DNA from: Chloroflexota bacterium
Lineage (GTDB): Bacteria; Chloroflexota; Anaerolineae; Aggregatilineales; Aggregatilineaceae
Length of the DNA stretch: 64,000 nucleotides
Reading direction: 5' to 3'
Assembly: GCA_012729765.1 (NCBI GenBank)
Contig: JAAYCM010000075.1
Location: forward strand, 62,001 to 126,000
Position 1 is the first letter of the stretch; each line of letters opens with the position of its first letter. The translations under genes and the position numbers were made by a program. The notes under the pieces were generated by a model. That model saw nothing but the letters and a program-made list of their open reading frames with translations. It had not been told where the DNA came from and did not search any database. This document shows positions 34,801 through 43,612 of the stretch, in pieces.

Positions 34801-36117
34801 CGACACGGCGCCGTCCGCCTCGAACAGGCCGCGCAGATACGCGCCCACGATCTCCGGCGGACTCTGCCGGATCAGGCGCGGCACACGCACCGCCGTACTG
34901 GTCGCCTTGCCCAACCCGTTCAGCAGCAGGAAATCCTTGATGGCGCGGTTGTCGATCACGAACGTGACCGAGGCATCGTGCGCTTTTTGCTGGGCGTGAA
35001 CCGCGATCTGCGCGCCAAACAGATCGTGCAGCAGGCGCGGCAGCTTCCGCATCAGGTAGCTATCGTGCGCCACCGTCGCGCCGACGCGGTGATCGTGCTC
35101 ACCGGATGCGACAAAGCCGTCACCGGCCAGATAGCCCAGGAAGAAGGCGAGCTTCTCATCCAGCACCGCCGGTAGATCGGGCATGATCTGGTTGCCGTGC
35201 GCGTGCACCGGGTGGCTGAGCGTCTGAAGCTGGCCGCGATGCTGCCCCAGCTTGACCAGAATCGCGTCGCCGCTTTGCAGCTCGTCCAGCCGCCGCCACG
35301 TGGGGCCGGCAGCGGTCATCACCTTCACCTTGTGGTTGGGCGTGCCGGTCAGATCCAGGCCCATCTCCGTTTTCACACGCAGGACCGGGGCGACGCCGTT
35401 GTGATAGCGCTGCGTGGACTGGCGCGGCCCTTCGTCGGTCGCAACGGTGATCTCGTGCGGCTGCCAGCCGGGCGCGGTCTGCGTCACGATCTCGTCCAGA
35501 CGCAGCAGGCCATTGTCGGTGAACACCAGTGTTTCCGGAATCAGGCATCCGCCCTGCGCGATCTCCCCAAACGCCTGATCGTACACGCGCAGGAAGCCCA
35601 CCGGCCCGGTCGCCTCGCCGCTCGACGACTTGACCAGCGCACCCTTGGGACGCAGCCGGCTGAACGCGAAGCCGTTGCCGCCGCCGGTCTGCTGGATCAG
35701 CGCGGCCTGGCGCAGCGTCTCGAAGATGCCGGAGCCGGTGCGGCCCATATCGTCGTCGATGGCGAGCACGAAACAGGCCGCAAGCTGACCCAGCGGCGTA
35801 CCTGCGCCGGTGAAGGTCGGGCTGTTAGGGAAAAAGCGCAGCGTGGTCAGCAGATCGTAGAAGCGGCGCGCGACCGGCTCAACCTCGCCCCCATGCTCCG
35901 CCTCAGACAGTGCCACATGATACGCCACCCGCCAGAACATCTCCTGCTCGGTTTCGACCGGCTGCCCATCCTCGCCGCGCCGCAGATAGCGCTTGCGCAG
36001 CACGGTCCGGGCGTTGTCGCTGAGCGGGATCTCACGCTGCAAATCTGGCGGCAGCGGGATTTTCTGAAAACCGTTCGTGCGGGGGTCGGTTTGCTGCCGT
36101 TGGTTTACATCCGCCAT
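31840..36117 (-). CDS. nrdJ: Adenosylcobalamin-dependent (class II) ribonucleotide reductase with two inteins
   Basis: 1425 residues from the ATG at 36117. AAGGAG lies 8 bp upstream, which decides against a start 13 codons earlier. It reduces ribonucleotides to deoxyribonucleotides with coenzyme B12. Extein landmarks are [11 protein letters not shown] (active-site Cys), [15 protein letters not shown], [25 protein letters not shown] (finger-loop thiyl Cys), [16 protein letters not shown] and the C-terminal Cys-rich tail [13 protein letters not shown]. Inteins at residues 191-640 and 752-894 interrupt two of these blocks, leaving an 832-residue mature enzyme, within the usual size. It lies 113 bp downstream of nrdR on the same strand, and regulation by NrdR is likely. 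No cobalamin riboswitch was seen. Confidence 0.95.
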   Translation of the reverse strand: MADVNQRQQTDPRTNGFQKIPLPPDLQREIPLSDNARTVLRKRYLRRGEDGQPVETEQEMFWRVAYHVALSEAEHGGEVEPVARRFYDLLTTLRFFPNSPTFTGAGTPLGQLAACFVLAIDDDMGRTGSGIFETLRQAALIQQTGGGNGFAFSRLRPKGALVKSSSGEATGPVGFLRVYDQAFGEIAQGGCLIPETLVFTDNGLLRLDEIVTQTAPGWQPHEITVATDEGPRQSTQRYHNGVAPVLRVKTEMGLDLTGTPNHKVKVMTAAGPTWRRLDELQSGDAILVKLGQHRGQLQTLSHPVHAHGNQIMPDLPAVLDEKLAFFLGYLAGDGFVASGEHDHRVGATVAHDSYLMRKLPRLLHDLFGAQIAVHAQQKAHDASVTFVIDNRAIKDFLLLNGLGKATSTAVRVPRLIRQSPPEIVGAYLRGLFEADGAVSHGYPSLMSSSEGLVRDVAALLIGLGCPVRLSTQPPSADRFGRAQMWTLRVHAARGLVAWQQWIGCDPGSRFDVCQSFEPDLARETSDVLSCPEYWLEPVLEATILPQVDRHARGRGQNYRATEPRLRKQLLRYTRGDRHLTLSGYRRLAENSPSFAAHARPIDDLWFVRVTAVEDAGEALTLDIEVEDNHTYLAGGFVTHNSRRGANMAVLRVDHPDIREFITCKTDENQITNFNISVGITDEFMRAVEADDDFELVNPQDGTVWETVRARELFDLIVRQAHHNGEPGVLFLDAANRENPVPHLYELEATNPCVTGDTLVATPDGWRRADEFQIGDEICTVLGTGAVERIEVHEDMPVYAVHFSDGGTVRATASHQFYVYDPATGSTVARRLDRLQIGARVQVLQPVMAGARPDQDPVEESAQVVSIEPAGTAKVYDLYEPRSDTWITNGYVSRGCGEQFLGPFENCCLGSINLAQHITADRQVDWDKLRDSIELSTRFLDDVVTANAYVPAVPELREAALRVRRIGLGIMGLADLMYALGVRYGSVEGQEFASQVMEYVRYHAMRTSIDLARDRGPFLAIEGSLYDPDNLKWQPPQSLVPYAHDWGRPPLDWPAIVEGIKQHGIRNGAQLTVAPTGTISTVSGCEGYGCEPVFALAYLRHVNDQGKRLTLQYTSPMFERTLREAGLDDTLIGEIVDEVNRTGTCQYIDAVPEYIRRVFVVSSDVTVEEHVRMQASLQAFTDNAISKTINAPATATEDDVAQAYKLGWKLGCKGLTVYVTGSREKVVLETAETAQKKGDVPTEQPRLFNEDKKPRPRHLEGKTYRVQTPLGATYVTVNENGEGKGQPFEVFLIASKGGSDTAAVSEAIGRLVSYILRLASPVSPRGRLTEIVRQLQGIGGTYPVGFGPARVRSLPDGIAQVLQEYLDESSEAAGDSETPVSAVPKQQLALPTMAGKLGDLCPACGAATLVNEEGCRKCYSCAFSEC
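33436..33864 (-). other. Mini-intein in NrdJ (intein 2), atypical C-terminal junction
   Basis: 143 residues between EATNP and CGEQ. The start [20 protein letters not shown] is a normal block A (Cys1), and block B has TxxH (RATASH, Thr60-His63). Block F reads [21 protein letters not shown] with Cys as +1. The expected terminal His-Asn is Arg-Gly. There is no room for a homing endonuclease. The insertion is directly before the predicted radical-forming Cys of the reductase, so the enzyme should be inactive unless the domain is removed. Confidence 0.85.
34198..35547 (-). other. Full-length intein in NrdJ (intein 1) with LAGLIDADG endonuclease
   Basis: 450 residues inserted between IAQGG and SRRGAN. 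The first residue is Cys ([13 protein letters not shown]), and block B has TPNH (His72). The two LAGLIDADG-type motifs are [10 protein letters not shown] (intein residues 135-144) and [10 protein letters not shown] (237-246). The end is [16 protein letters not shown] followed by Ser as the +1 residue. All canonical splicing residues are present, so normal self-splicing is expected. The endonuclease makes it potentially mobile into intein-free nrdJ alleles. Confidence 0.93.
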
Positions 36118-36230
36118 AGCTCGTCTCCTTGTGCGATCAACACCGAGTGCGGTCATCTGGAACAGGCAATACGAAAGACACAGGTCCTGCCACGCTGTAG
36201 GGCAGGGCCTCGACAGATTTTCAGTTGGCG

Positions 36231-36878
36231 TTAAAGCTGGTTGGGCGTTTGCCCGGAGTCGGGCGTCGGCTCTTCCGGCGGGCTGGCTTCCGGCTGGGCC
36301 ACGGGTTGTGGCGGCTGTTCAGCGGAAGCCTCGGCCCCGGTCGAAGTGGGCGCGGCAGCCTGGGCTGGCGGCTCCACAGCCGGCGTAACCGGCAGCTTAT
36401 CCGGCGACCTGGCGCCTGAAAGTGAGTTTTCGTCGGCCAACAGGTTGTTCAGCAGATCGCTCACACTGGTCATGCTGTCCAGACCAAGATACACGATCGC
36501 GTAGCGGATATAGGCGATAGGGTCAAGCTCTTTGAGGCCGGCGATCACCATGTCGCCCACGACCCGGCTCGACACCTCGTCGCGCCCCAGGTTTTGCAGG
36601 TGCGTTTCGATCTGATCGACCAGCGCGGTGATGCCCGCCGCTGAAATCGGGCGCTTGCCACACGAGATTTGAATGCCGCGGATCAGCTTCTCGCGGTCGA
36701 ACGCTTCACGATCGCCGTTGCTCTTGATCAAGAGCGGCGTCGAGCGCAGCACTTTTTCGAGTGTGCTGAAGCGCCGCCCACACGTCTTACATTCCCGCCG
36801 CCGCCGGATACCGTCCTCAGTGCGGGTGGTATCAACCACATACGACTGGTTATCCGCGTCGCAGTACGGGCACCTCAT
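36231..36878 (-). CDS. nrdR: Transcriptional repressor NrdR with long C-terminal tail
   Basis: 215 residues. The zinc ribbon is MRCPYCD..CKTCGRRF (Cys3, Cys6, Cys31, Cys34) and the ATP-cone follows (LIKSNGDREAFDREKLIRGIQISC). NrdR senses ATP/dATP and represses ribonucleotide reductase genes through paired NrdR boxes. Typical family length is about 150-160. Here some 50 residues of Pro/Ala/Glu/Gln-rich, low-complexity sequence are added at the end. It is upstream of nrdJ on the same strand and follows a structured leader. Confidence 0.95.
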   Translation of the reverse strand: MRCPYCDADNQSYVVDTTRTEDGIRRRRECKTCGRRFSTLEKVLRSTPLLIKSNGDREAFDREKLIRGIQISCGKRPISAAGITALVDQIETHLQNLGRDEVSSRVVGDMVIAGLKELDPIAYIRYAIVYLGLDSMTSVSDLLNNLLADENSLSGARSPDKLPVTPAVEPPAQAAAPTSTGAEASAEQPPQPVAQPEASPPEEPTPDSGQTPNQL

Positions 36879-36956
36879 GCTGGTGTTTCCTTTGGTAAGC
36901 GAGCTTCTACTAATCGAAACTAAACGCGGCTTATACCTTTGTCCCCTGTTTCAACT

Positions 36957-37025
36957 TTATCCCACAGCACCGCCAAAATCCCATATGTGGCGTGCAATCT
37001 GTGGGATAACCGCCAGATATGGCGG
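36957..37025. other. Cluster of inverted repeats in the nrdR leader
   Basis: The intergenic gap between nrdR and ftsZ is 396 bp (36879-37274). It contains a perfect 11-bp inverted repeat, TTATCCCACAG (36957-36967) and CTGTGGGATAA (36999-37009). An inner CGCCA/TGGCG pair (36971-36975, 36988-36992) lies within it, and a hairpin CCGCCA-GATA-TGGCGG (37010-37025) follows directly. On the nrdR transcript these would form two adjacent stems about 80-150 nt before the start codon. The arms resemble a DnaA box (TTATCCACA) with one inserted C but are not a match. Confidence 0.55.
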
Positions 37026-37048
37026 TTTCGGGGCATCAGGTCGCGCCG

Positions 37049-37075
37049 TTTATAGAGTGGAGTATATAGCACACC
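37049..37075 (-). promoter_or_regulatory. Weak candidate NrdR-box pair
   Basis: The minus strand reads GTGCTATATACTCC, then CTCTATAAACGG about 14 bp on. Each resembles part of the NrdR box consensus (acaCwATATaTwGtgt) and they are close to the usual spacing of paired boxes. Matches are incomplete, so this is tentative. The site is about 170 bp upstream of nrdR. Confidence 0.3.
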
Positions 37076-37101
37076 GGGGGTTTTGCAAACCCTTTGAGGT
37101 T

Positions 37102-37169
37102 AGAAAATCAAAACGCGCTGCCTTCCTATCCAGGCATACAGGTCCGACTTGACCTCGATAGGAAGGCAG
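37102..37169 (-). terminator. Terminator of ftsZ, branched hairpin with T-tract
   Basis: CTGCCTTCCTATC (37118-37130) and GATAGGAAGGCAG (37157-37169) form a perfect 13-bp stem. Inside it AGGTC (37140-37144) pairs with GACCT (37151-37155). On the minus strand the stem is followed by CGCGTTTTGATTTTCTA. It lies about 105 bp after the ftsZ stop and separates ftsZ from nrdR. Confidence 0.75.
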
Positions 37170-37274
37170 TGCCACAAGAGGGTATAGATGCGCTCAATGC
37201 TGGCGCAATGATGACGAAACTAGACTGCTCGGCAGGTGCGCTGCCGCGCCCCGCCGCAGGCAGATTCGCTCGGG

Positions 37275-38474
37275 CTAGCGACGACGCAGAAACGCCGGAA
37301 TATCCAGGTCGTTCGTATCATAGACACGCGAGGTAAATTCCTCGTCGATCTTGCGCGTCGCGGGCTGCTGCGGCGCAGGCGCATCGACCTCGGCATCCAC
37401 GTTGGCCGCCGGGGCCGCTTCCTGCTGCTGCGGAGCCGGACGGGCAGCCTGGCGCGGCGCGGGCGCGTTGGCCGGGGTCAGCCGGTCGCGCGCGTTCACC
37501 GGGCGGCGCGTCGCCACGCGCGACGTCTCGAAGCCGGTCGCAATCACGGTGATCCGGATCTCGTCGCCCATGTTCTCGTCGATGACCGCGCCGAAGATCA
37601 GGTTGACGTCGGGATGCGCCGTCTCCTTGATGATCGCCGCCGCCTCGTTGACCTCGAACAGGCTCATGTTCGGGCCGCCGGTGACGTTGAACAGGATGCC
37701 CCGCGCGCCGTCGATGGTCACGTCCAGCAGGCTGCTGCTGATCGCCTCTTCGGCGGCCTTGCGCGCGCGATCTTCGCCGGTGGCGCGGCCCACGGCCATC
37801 AGCGCCGCCCCGCCCTCAGACATGATCGTCCGCACGTCGGCGAAGTCCAGGTTGATCAGGCCGGGGACCGTGATCAGCTCGGAGATGCCCTGGATGCCCT
37901 GGCGCAGCACGTCGTCGGCCATGCCGAAGGCGTCTTGCAGGCTGGCGCGCTTGTCCACGATCTGGAGCAGGCGGTCATTCGGGATCACGATCAGCGTGTC
38001 CACCTGGCTCTTCAGCGACTCGATGCCCGCTTCTGCCGACTGGATGCGGCGCGAGCCTTCGAACGTGAAGGGGCGCGTCACCACGCCGATCGTCAGCGCG
38101 CCAAGCTCCTTGGCGACCTGCGCGATCACGGATGCGCCGCCGGTGCCGGTGCCGCCGCCCATGCCGCACGTGATAAAGACCATATCGGCCCCGCGCAGCA
38201 CTTCGTACAACTCGTCGGCACTCTCTTCGGCGGCCTTGCGCCCGATCTCGGGGTTGCCGCCTGCGCCCAGGCCGCGCGTCAATTTATCGCCAATCCGGAC
38301 GCGCGTCTTGGCCTTGCTCAACATTAACGCCTGGGCATCGGTGTTAATCCCAATAAATTCGACACCCCCCAGACCTTCCTCGATCATGCGGTTGACAGCA
38401 TTGTTACCTCCGCCGCCGATCCCAATCACCTTAATGCATGCGAAGTTGTCGCCCAAAGGCATTGAGTCAGACAT
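37275..38474 (-). CDS. ftsZ: Cell division protein FtsZ
   Basis: 399 residues, the tubulin-like GTPase that forms the division ring. Visible are [14 protein letters not shown], the tubulin signature GGGTGTGG in [16 protein letters not shown], the synergy-loop segment [11 protein letters not shown], and a Pro/Ala/Gln-rich linker from about residue 315. The conserved C-terminal peptide DIPAFLRRR, which binds FtsA, closes the protein. The Shine-Dalgarno AGGAGGG lies 6 bp before the ATG. It is 214 bp downstream of ftsA, with terminator-like and promoter-like sequences between, so ftsZ may be transcribed separately as well as from the cluster. Confidence 0.97.
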   Translation of the reverse strand: MSDSMPLGDNFACIKVIGIGGGGNNAVNRMIEEGLGGVEFIGINTDAQALMLSKAKTRVRIGDKLTRGLGAGGNPEIGRKAAEESADELYEVLRGADMVFITCGMGGGTGTGGASVIAQVAKELGALTIGVVTRPFTFEGSRRIQSAEAGIESLKSQVDTLIVIPNDRLLQIVDKRASLQDAFGMADDVLRQGIQGISELITVPGLINLDFADVRTIMSEGGAALMAVGRATGEDRARKAAEEAISSSLLDVTIDGARGILFNVTGGPNMSLFEVNEAAAIIKETAHPDVNLIFGAVIDENMGDEIRITVIATGFETSRVATRRPVNARDRLTPANAPAPRQAARPAPQQQEAAPAANVDAEVDAPAPQQPATRKIDEEFTSRVYDTNDLDIPAFLRRR

Positions 38475-38583
38475 CTATTGCCCTCCTAACCCGTTCGATC
38501 GCGTTGCGCGCCGCCTGATAAATGCATCTCGGACCTGTCTTACTACGGACGGCCTTACTGGCTTCCTCACCGTGCTGTGTTGT

Positions 38584-38617
38584 ATTGTACGGCATTTCAG
38601 ATGTTAGCAAAAATGCC
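38584..38617 (-). promoter_or_regulatory. Candidate ftsZ promoter with overlapping inverted repeat
   Basis: On the minus strand a -10 candidate TACAAT (38584-38589) lies 110 bp before the ftsZ ATG. TTGCTA is a possible -35 at a short 15-bp spacing. The spacer overlaps a 7-bp inverted repeat, GGCATTT (38591-38597) and AAATGCC (38611-38617), which could be an operator. Confidence 0.38.
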
Positions 38618-38642
38618 ATGTGCCCTCTGCGGGCAAAAGTTT

Positions 38643-38683
38643 GAAAAATCGAACGCTTAGATCGTTCCAAGCCTCGATTTTCC
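38643..38683 (-). terminator. Terminator-like hairpin after ftsA
   Basis: GAAAATCGA (minus strand, 38682-38674) pairs with TCGATTTTT (38651-38643) around an inner GAACG/CGTTC stem. It begins 6 bp after the ftsA stop. The right arm is T-rich and is followed by CAAACTTTTG. It may give partial termination between ftsA and ftsZ. Confidence 0.45.
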
Positions 38684-38688
38684 ACCAG

Positions 38689-39942
38689 CTATACCTCGTC
38701 TTCCTCGCCCGGCAGCAGCCGGCTGAACGCTCGACGCAAGAATCCCCCGATGTCAACTTTGGGGTGAGAGGCGCCATTGGGTATGGCTTTGCGCCGATCA
38801 TCTTCAACATCCATGATCAGCCCCAGTTTTAGCAATCCCACGCTGGTACTATAGGCCGGATTTTTCAGCGCGTCGGCCATGCCGGTAATGCTCTCCGGCT
38901 GAGCCACGCGCACCGGCAGCCGCAGGACCTCGGATGCCACCGTTTTGATGCCGGGGAGCTGGCTGCTGCCCCCGGTCAGCACGATTCCCGCCCGCAGCAG
39001 GCTGTCGTAGCCGCTGCGCTTGGCTTCCTTGAGAATCAGCTCGAATAATTCCGCCGCGCGCGCGTTGATGATGTGCGCGAGATCGGTGCGCTGGACCTTG
39101 CTCGGCAGGTCCTCGCCGAAAGGCTGGACCGGGAAGGCGTCCAGCGGATCGATAGCTCTGGGATCGGCGTGCCCGTATTCGAGCTTGACGGCCTCGGCCA
39201 GCTCGAACGGCAGGTGCAGGCCGTGTGCGATATCGTTGGTGATGTGCTGCCCGCCGACCGCGATCACGGCGGTATGCCACACCGAGCCATCGACGAAGAT
39301 CGCCAGATCGGTCGTGCCGCCGCCCACATCGACCACCATCACCCCGGCCTCGCGCTCAGTCGCGGTCAGCACGATATCACCCGACGCGAGCGGGTTGAGG
39401 ATAAACCGATCGACGTAGATTCCGGCGGCTTCCACGCATTTTTCGAGATTCTGGATACTGGCTGTCGCGGCGGTGATGATGTGCGCTTCGACTTCCAGGC
39501 GGAAGCCCAGCATCCCAAGCGGGCTGCGCAGGCCGACCTGCCCGTCCAGGCTGTAATTGCGCGGGATGACGTGCAGCACTTCGCGCCCATGCGGCAGCGA
39601 CACGGCCCGCGCCGCGTCCATCGCCCGCGCCAGATCGCCAAGCTGGACGCCGCGCGAGTTCGAGATTCCGACCGCGCCCTTGCTGTTCAGCGATTCAATA
39701 TGCCCGCCGGCCACGGAGACGAACGCCCGCCCGATCTCATACCCGCTGCTGCGCTCGGCCTTGTGCACCGACGACGAGATCGCCGCGCTCAGCGCGTTCA
39801 CGTCCACAACCATGCCCTTCCGCATCCCGTGCGCCGGCTCGATCCCCACGCCCAGGATGTGCACGTCTGTCTCGCGGACTTCGCCGACGATCGTGCAAAC
39901 TTTGGTTGTCCCGACATCAATCCCTACGACCAGTTCACCCAT
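38689..39942 (-). CDS. ftsA: Cell division protein FtsA
   Basis: 417 residues, an actin-like ATPase that ties FtsZ to the membrane. It shows the phosphate-1 loop (VVGIDVGTTKVCTIVGE), the second phosphate loop (VMVVDVGGGTTDLAIF) and the adenosine motif (GIVLTGGSSQLPGI). The last residues, GGFLRRAFSRLLPGEEDEV, are the expected amphipathic membrane-targeting helix, separated by a short linker. It starts 7 bp after ftsQ and is clearly co-transcribed with it. Confidence 0.96.
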   Translation of the reverse strand: MGELVVGIDVGTTKVCTIVGEVRETDVHILGVGIEPAHGMRKGMVVDVNALSAAISSSVHKAERSSGYEIGRAFVSVAGGHIESLNSKGAVGISNSRGVQLGDLARAMDAARAVSLPHGREVLHVIPRNYSLDGQVGLRSPLGMLGFRLEVEAHIITAATASIQNLEKCVEAAGIYVDRFILNPLASGDIVLTATEREAGVMVVDVGGGTTDLAIFVDGSVWHTAVIAVGGQHITNDIAHGLHLPFELAEAVKLEYGHADPRAIDPLDAFPVQPFGEDLPSKVQRTDLAHIINARAAELFELILKEAKRSGYDSLLRAGIVLTGGSSQLPGIKTVASEVLRLPVRVAQPESITGMADALKNPAYSTSVGLLKLGLIMDVEDDRRKAIPNGASHPKVDIGGFLRRAFSRLLPGEEDEV

Positions 39943-39949
39943 CGTTCGT

Positions 39950-40894
39950 TCAGCTACCTTCGCGCCACAGAATAGTGTAGTACGGGCGATCCGGGTCGCT
40001 CATGACAATTTCGCCAGGCTGAATGCCCTGTCCCAGAATGTTCTCGACCACCCGGTTATACACCAGCAGTTTGACATCCATATCTTCGCCGGTCCCAAAC
40101 CAGACCGTCCACCCGCGCCCATCGTGATAGCCCAGGCCCTTGTCGGGCTGGTAGAGCAGCACGTCGATATTGGGGTAGCGGCTGCGCAGTTGCAGCGCCC
40201 CATCGACGATGGTTTGCGGAATCCGCGCGTCGGCGTTGATCGGCTCGGTGATGCCCTGCGCCACGATTCGCAGCATTTCGGGCCGGTCCTCGCGCTGGCG
40301 CATCACGATCCCATTCACATCGACCCACACACGCACGCCCTGCTCCCAGATCAGAGCCGGCTCGCGCTCCGTCACCAAAATCTGGACCATGTCGGGCGGC
40401 CAGCCCACGTACACCGTCGCGTCCGCGATATTGGGCACGGCTTCCAGCCGGGATTCGACGTCCTCGGCATCGACCCAGAAGATATGCCGCTTGGCAACGT
40501 TGCTATAGCGGAAGATCTCCTCACGAGAGAGATACTTCTCGCCGCCGATAGCCACCGAGTTGACAAAAAAAGCGTTGGCTGTGAGAAACAGGTACAACAC
40601 GACCGCCAGCCCCACCACAATCATCCCCGACACCAGGCGCCAGCTCAGCACGCGCATCGACGAGCGCCGGCGGACAGTCGGAGCTGTGCGTTGGGTGTGC
40701 GTGCGATGCTTGCGCAGCCGGCGTTCGGCACGGCGCTGGCTGACATTCACCGCACCGGCTGTGCGCACGTGCGAGAGTGGGACCATACGCTGTGGTAAAG
40801 AATCGTCCGGCTCGACGGTGCGTGTCCCCCCGGTGGATCGCACATGACCACGAACGCCCAGATCGCGCTGGGAACGTCGCTGCTTTGTTTTCAA
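39950..40894 (-). CDS. ftsQ: Cell division protein FtsQ/DivIB (POTRA domain)
   Basis: 314 residues. A long, very basic cytoplasmic N-terminus of about 80 residues is followed by one TM helix (about 84-106). The POTRA domain follows (FFVNSVAIGGEKYLSREEIFRYSNV...NIADATVYVGWPPDMVQILVTEREPALIWEQG), then the FtsQ/DivIB domain. It links the cytoplasmic and extracytoplasmic parts of the divisome. A promoter candidate lies about 110 bp upstream. Confidence 0.9.
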   Translation of the reverse strand: MKTKQRRSQRDLGVRGHVRSTGGTRTVEPDDSLPQRMVPLSHVRTAGAVNVSQRRAERRLRKHRTHTQRTAPTVRRRSSMRVLSWRLVSGMIVVGLAVVLYLFLTANAFFVNSVAIGGEKYLSREEIFRYSNVAKRHIFWVDAEDVESRLEAVPNIADATVYVGWPPDMVQILVTEREPALIWEQGVRVWVDVNGIVMRQREDRPEMLRIVAQGITEPINADARIPQTIVDGALQLRSRYPNIDVLLYQPDKGLGYHDGRGWTVWFGTGEDMDVKLLVYNRVVENILGQGIQPGEIVMSDPDRPYYTILWREGS

Positions 40895-41008
40895 GGTGGT
40901 ACATCCGCCTGCTTACACTACTGCTCGTTAGCCGTTCTTGGGCAGTAAACCCGGTCACTCCCCTGGGTCAGATTGTACCGACAACCCAGTTTTCCCACAC
41001 TCTTTCCC

Positions 41009-41037
41009 ACTATAAACCAACATGGTTTGCTTGTCCA
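41009..41037 (-). promoter_or_regulatory. Candidate promoter for ftsQ-ftsA
   Basis: On the minus strand TGGACA (41032-41037) and TATAGT (41009-41014) are separated by 17 bp. The predicted start is near 41002, leaving a leader of about 108 nt before ftsQ. It lies in the 172-bp gap after murB. Confidence 0.5.
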
Positions 41038-41066
41038 ATCGGCCAGAGCCGTTCGAAGCGCTGGTT

Positions 41067-41984
41067 TCAGCTTTCAAACCCAATGCGCTCGATCTCAAGC
41101 TCCAGCGCGACGCCGAACTGCGCGTGCACCTGCTCCTGCGCCAGATCGATCAAAGCGCGGTAGTCGTCTGCCGTGCCGCCGCCGGTGTTAATAAAGAAAT
41201 TGGCGTGCACAGGCGAAATCTGCACGCCGCCCACCTGCCGCCCCTTGAGTCCGGCGGCTTCGATCAAACGCCCGGCATAATCACCCGGCGGATTCTTGAA
41301 CATGCTGCCTAATGACGCGCCGGGCGGCTGGGTGCGCTTGCGGTGTGCGACAAATTCATCGGCCCTGGCGTTCAACTCCGCCGGATCGTGGCCCGGTTCC
41401 AGGCGCAGCGCGGCCTCGACCACGACATACCGCCCGCGCTGGCCCTTGAGTGCCGAGGCGCGGTAAGCGTAATTCATCCGCTCGACCGGCCAGCGCGCGA
41501 CCTGCGCCGCGTCCTGCACGTCGAGCACGTCCGCCCAGTCCAGCGCCGCGGCCATATCGCCGCCGTGCGCGCCTGCGTTGTTGACCACCGCCCCGCCGAC
41601 CGTGCCCGGCACGTTGACCGCCCATTCCAGGCCGGCCAGCCCGCGACTCATGCAGCGCCGCCCCAGCGTGGAGAAATTCGCGCCGCTCTCCGCGATCACC
41701 GGCCCACCGTCCTCGAAGCGCATCCCCTTCGCGTGGTTGACGATCACCAGCCCGCGATAACCCGCGTCCGCGACCAGCACATTCGCCCCGCCGCCGAGGA
41801 TGATCCAGGGGATGCCGTGCGCGTGGGCCAGCCGTGCCGCATCGATCAGATCGCCCGTGCTGCGCACCGTAATCAGCCCATCGGCGGGACCGCCCAGCCG
41901 CGCCACCGTATACCGCGCCAGCCCCGCGTCGCGTTGGAGCGCGTCGCCAAAACGGTCCGCGAGGGTCTGCCAGCCATCCGTCAT
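41067..41984 (-). CDS. murB: UDP-N-acetylenolpyruvoylglucosamine reductase
   Basis: 305 residues, an FAD enzyme making UDP-MurNAc in the cytoplasm. It has the FAD-binding segment [22 protein letters not shown], and [17 protein letters not shown]. The catalytic Ser lies in [27 protein letters not shown], followed by [16 protein letters not shown] and the C-terminal Glu-containing strand. Length and spacing fit the shorter (type II) MurB. Its start overlaps the murC stop by 4 bp. Confidence 0.96.
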   Translation of the reverse strand: MTDGWQTLADRFGDALQRDAGLARYTVARLGGPADGLITVRSTGDLIDAARLAHAHGIPWIILGGGANVLVADAGYRGLVIVNHAKGMRFEDGGPVIAESGANFSTLGRRCMSRGLAGLEWAVNVPGTVGGAVVNNAGAHGGDMAAALDWADVLDVQDAAQVARWPVERMNYAYRASALKGQRGRYVVVEAALRLEPGHDPAELNARADEFVAHRKRTQPPGASLGSMFKNPPGDYAGRLIEAAGLKGRQVGGVQISPVHANFFINTGGGTADDYRALIDLAQEQVHAQFGVALELEIERIGFES

Positions 41985-43387
41985 CCGCGCTGCTCCTCTC
42001 GCGCTCGCAGTTGTTTCAGAACCATTTCACCGATTGCGGGCGCATCCCCCGCCGAGAGGATCAGCACCACGTCACCGGGCCGCACACTGTCGAGCAGGGT
42101 TTGGGCGGTCGCATCCGGCGCGCCGGTATACTGCGCGTCGGGGTGCCCGGCGGCGCGAATTTGCTCGGCCATGCCCGCCGCATCCAGCCCCGGCCCGACC
42201 GTCTCGCGCACCGAATAGACATCCGTCACCAGGACATGATCGGCCCCGGCGAAGGCGGACTCGAAGGCGTCTGCCAGGGTACGCATCCGCCCGAAGGTGT
42301 GCGGCTGCCAGACCGCCCACAGCGCGCCCTCACCGGGCCGGCTGCGGTAGGCTTCGACCGTGACGCGGATCGCGGTCGGATGGTGGCCGTAGTCGTTGAC
42401 GACGGTCACGCCGCCCGCCGCGCCCATCACCTGCGAGCGCCGCTCCGTGCCCGCAAAGCTCGCACAGGCCGCCGCGACTTGTTCAAATGGCACGCCAAGC
42501 TGATCGGCCACCGCGATCACCGCCAGCGCGTTGAGCACATTATGCCGCCCCGCCAGGTTCAGCCGCACCTGCCCGACCATCTGCCCGCGCCGCCGCACCG
42601 TGAAGCGCATCCCCCCGGCGGCGTCCGGCTCCAGATCGGACGCGATCCAATCCGCCTGGGGCGCGTCAATCCCGTAGGTGAGCACGGGCTGATCGGCGGC
42701 GCGGCGCGCCTCAGCGAACTGCCGCGCATTCGGATCGTCGGCGCAGGCCACCAACAGCCCATCGTCCGGCAGCCGCGCGACAAACTGGCGGAAAGCGTCC
42801 AGCACATCGGCTTCGGTCGGGAAGATATCGGGGTGATCGTGTTCGATGTTGGTCACGACCGCGATTTTGGGCCGCAGCCCCAGGAACATATAGCCGTACT
42901 CGTCGGCCTCGATCACGAACTCCGGCCCCTGCCCCACCCCCGCATTCGCCCCGGTGCGGCGCATCACCCCGCCGACGATGTAGGTTGGATCGCGCCCGGC
43001 CTCGATCAGGACGTGCGTCATCAGGGCGGTGGTGGTCGTCTTGCCGTGCGTCCCGGCGATCGCAATCCCGGTGTGGCGCGCCATCAGCTCGCCAAGCAGA
43101 TCGCGCCGCCACAGCACGGGAATCCCCTGCGCGCGCGCCGCCGCGATCTCCGGATTGTCATCCGTCGCCGCCGAAGTCGCCACGACCAGATCGGCCCCGG
43201 TGATGTGGGCCGCGTCGTGCCCCTGGTAGACGGTCGCCCCGGCCTGCTGGAGCGCGCGCGTCAGATCGTTGGCGCGCAGGTCCGAGCCGCTGACGGTGTA
43301 GCCCTGCAGCAATAAAACGTGGGCGATGGGAGACATCCCATATCCGCCCACGCCCACGATATGGATGTGCATTCCGGGTCGAAGCAT
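41981..43387 (-). CDS. murC: UDP-N-acetylmuramate--L-alanine ligase
   Basis: 468 residues. It shows the MurC N-terminus (IHIVGVGGYGMSPIAHVLLLQGYTVSGSD), the ATP loop GTHGKTTTTALM, EADEYGYMFL, NIEHDHPDIF, and later NDYGHHPTAIRVTVEA with LWAVWQPHTFGRM. It adds L-Ala to UDP-MurNAc. Gly replaces the more usual Ile/Leu in the first glycine loop (GVGGYGMS), which is within family variation. Translation is coupled to murB. Confidence 0.96.
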   Translation of the reverse strand: MLRPGMHIHIVGVGGYGMSPIAHVLLLQGYTVSGSDLRANDLTRALQQAGATVYQGHDAAHITGADLVVATSAATDDNPEIAAARAQGIPVLWRRDLLGELMARHTGIAIAGTHGKTTTTALMTHVLIEAGRDPTYIVGGVMRRTGANAGVGQGPEFVIEADEYGYMFLGLRPKIAVVTNIEHDHPDIFPTEADVLDAFRQFVARLPDDGLLVACADDPNARQFAEARRAADQPVLTYGIDAPQADWIASDLEPDAAGGMRFTVRRRGQMVGQVRLNLAGRHNVLNALAVIAVADQLGVPFEQVAAACASFAGTERRSQVMGAAGGVTVVNDYGHHPTAIRVTVEAYRSRPGEGALWAVWQPHTFGRMRTLADAFESAFAGADHVLVTDVYSVRETVGPGLDAAGMAEQIRAAGHPDAQYTGAPDATAQTLLDSVRPGDVVLILSAGDAPAIGEMVLKQLRAREEQRG

Positions 43388-43433
43388 CGCGCTATCTTTC
43401 GTTGAGTCTCACCCCGTATGCTCGCCGGGGCCG

Positions 43434-43612
43434 CTAGAGCGTGTTATGTACTTCCGAACGCCGAGCAAGGCGAACGACCCTTCCCCCCATCCTAAATCCT
43501 TCCCCCAAAATGAGGGAAGGACTTGAAAAACGCCACCGTGCTCCCCTTCCCTCCGTGAAATGTGGGGGAAGGGGCTGGGGGATGGGGGGTAAAAGTGCAT
43601 AACAGCCTCTAG
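43434..43612 (+). repeat. Inverted-repeat element, copy 4, with intact CTAG-ended terminal repeats
   Basis: This is the best-preserved copy. The left end CTAGAGCGTGTTATGTACTT (43434-43453) and the right end (43593-43612, complement CTAGAGGCTGTTATGCACTT) match at 17 of 20 positions, each starting with CTAG. The core with two hairpins is 43483-43589. The right CTAG contains the stop codon of the CvpA-like gene. The whole lies between murC and that gene. Confidence 0.88.

Noticed and set aside
36118..36230. Cobalamin riboswitch ahead of the B12-dependent nrdJ
   Set aside because: The 113-bp gap after nrdR has only one short stem (CCTGCC/GGCAGG, 36186-36206) and no B12-box-like sequence; it is too short for a full cobalamin riboswitch.
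36957..37009. Inverted TTATCCCACAG repeats as DnaA boxes or a replication origin
   Set aside because: Each arm has one base inserted relative to TTATCCACA, there are only two, and no dnaA, dnaN or AT-rich unwinding region is nearby.
43434..43612. CTAG at element ends taken alone as proof of a target-site duplication
   Set aside because: C-TAG stops also occur at genes without an element (4051, 37275, 52081), so CTAG by itself is weak evidence; only the paired terminal repeats support the idea.
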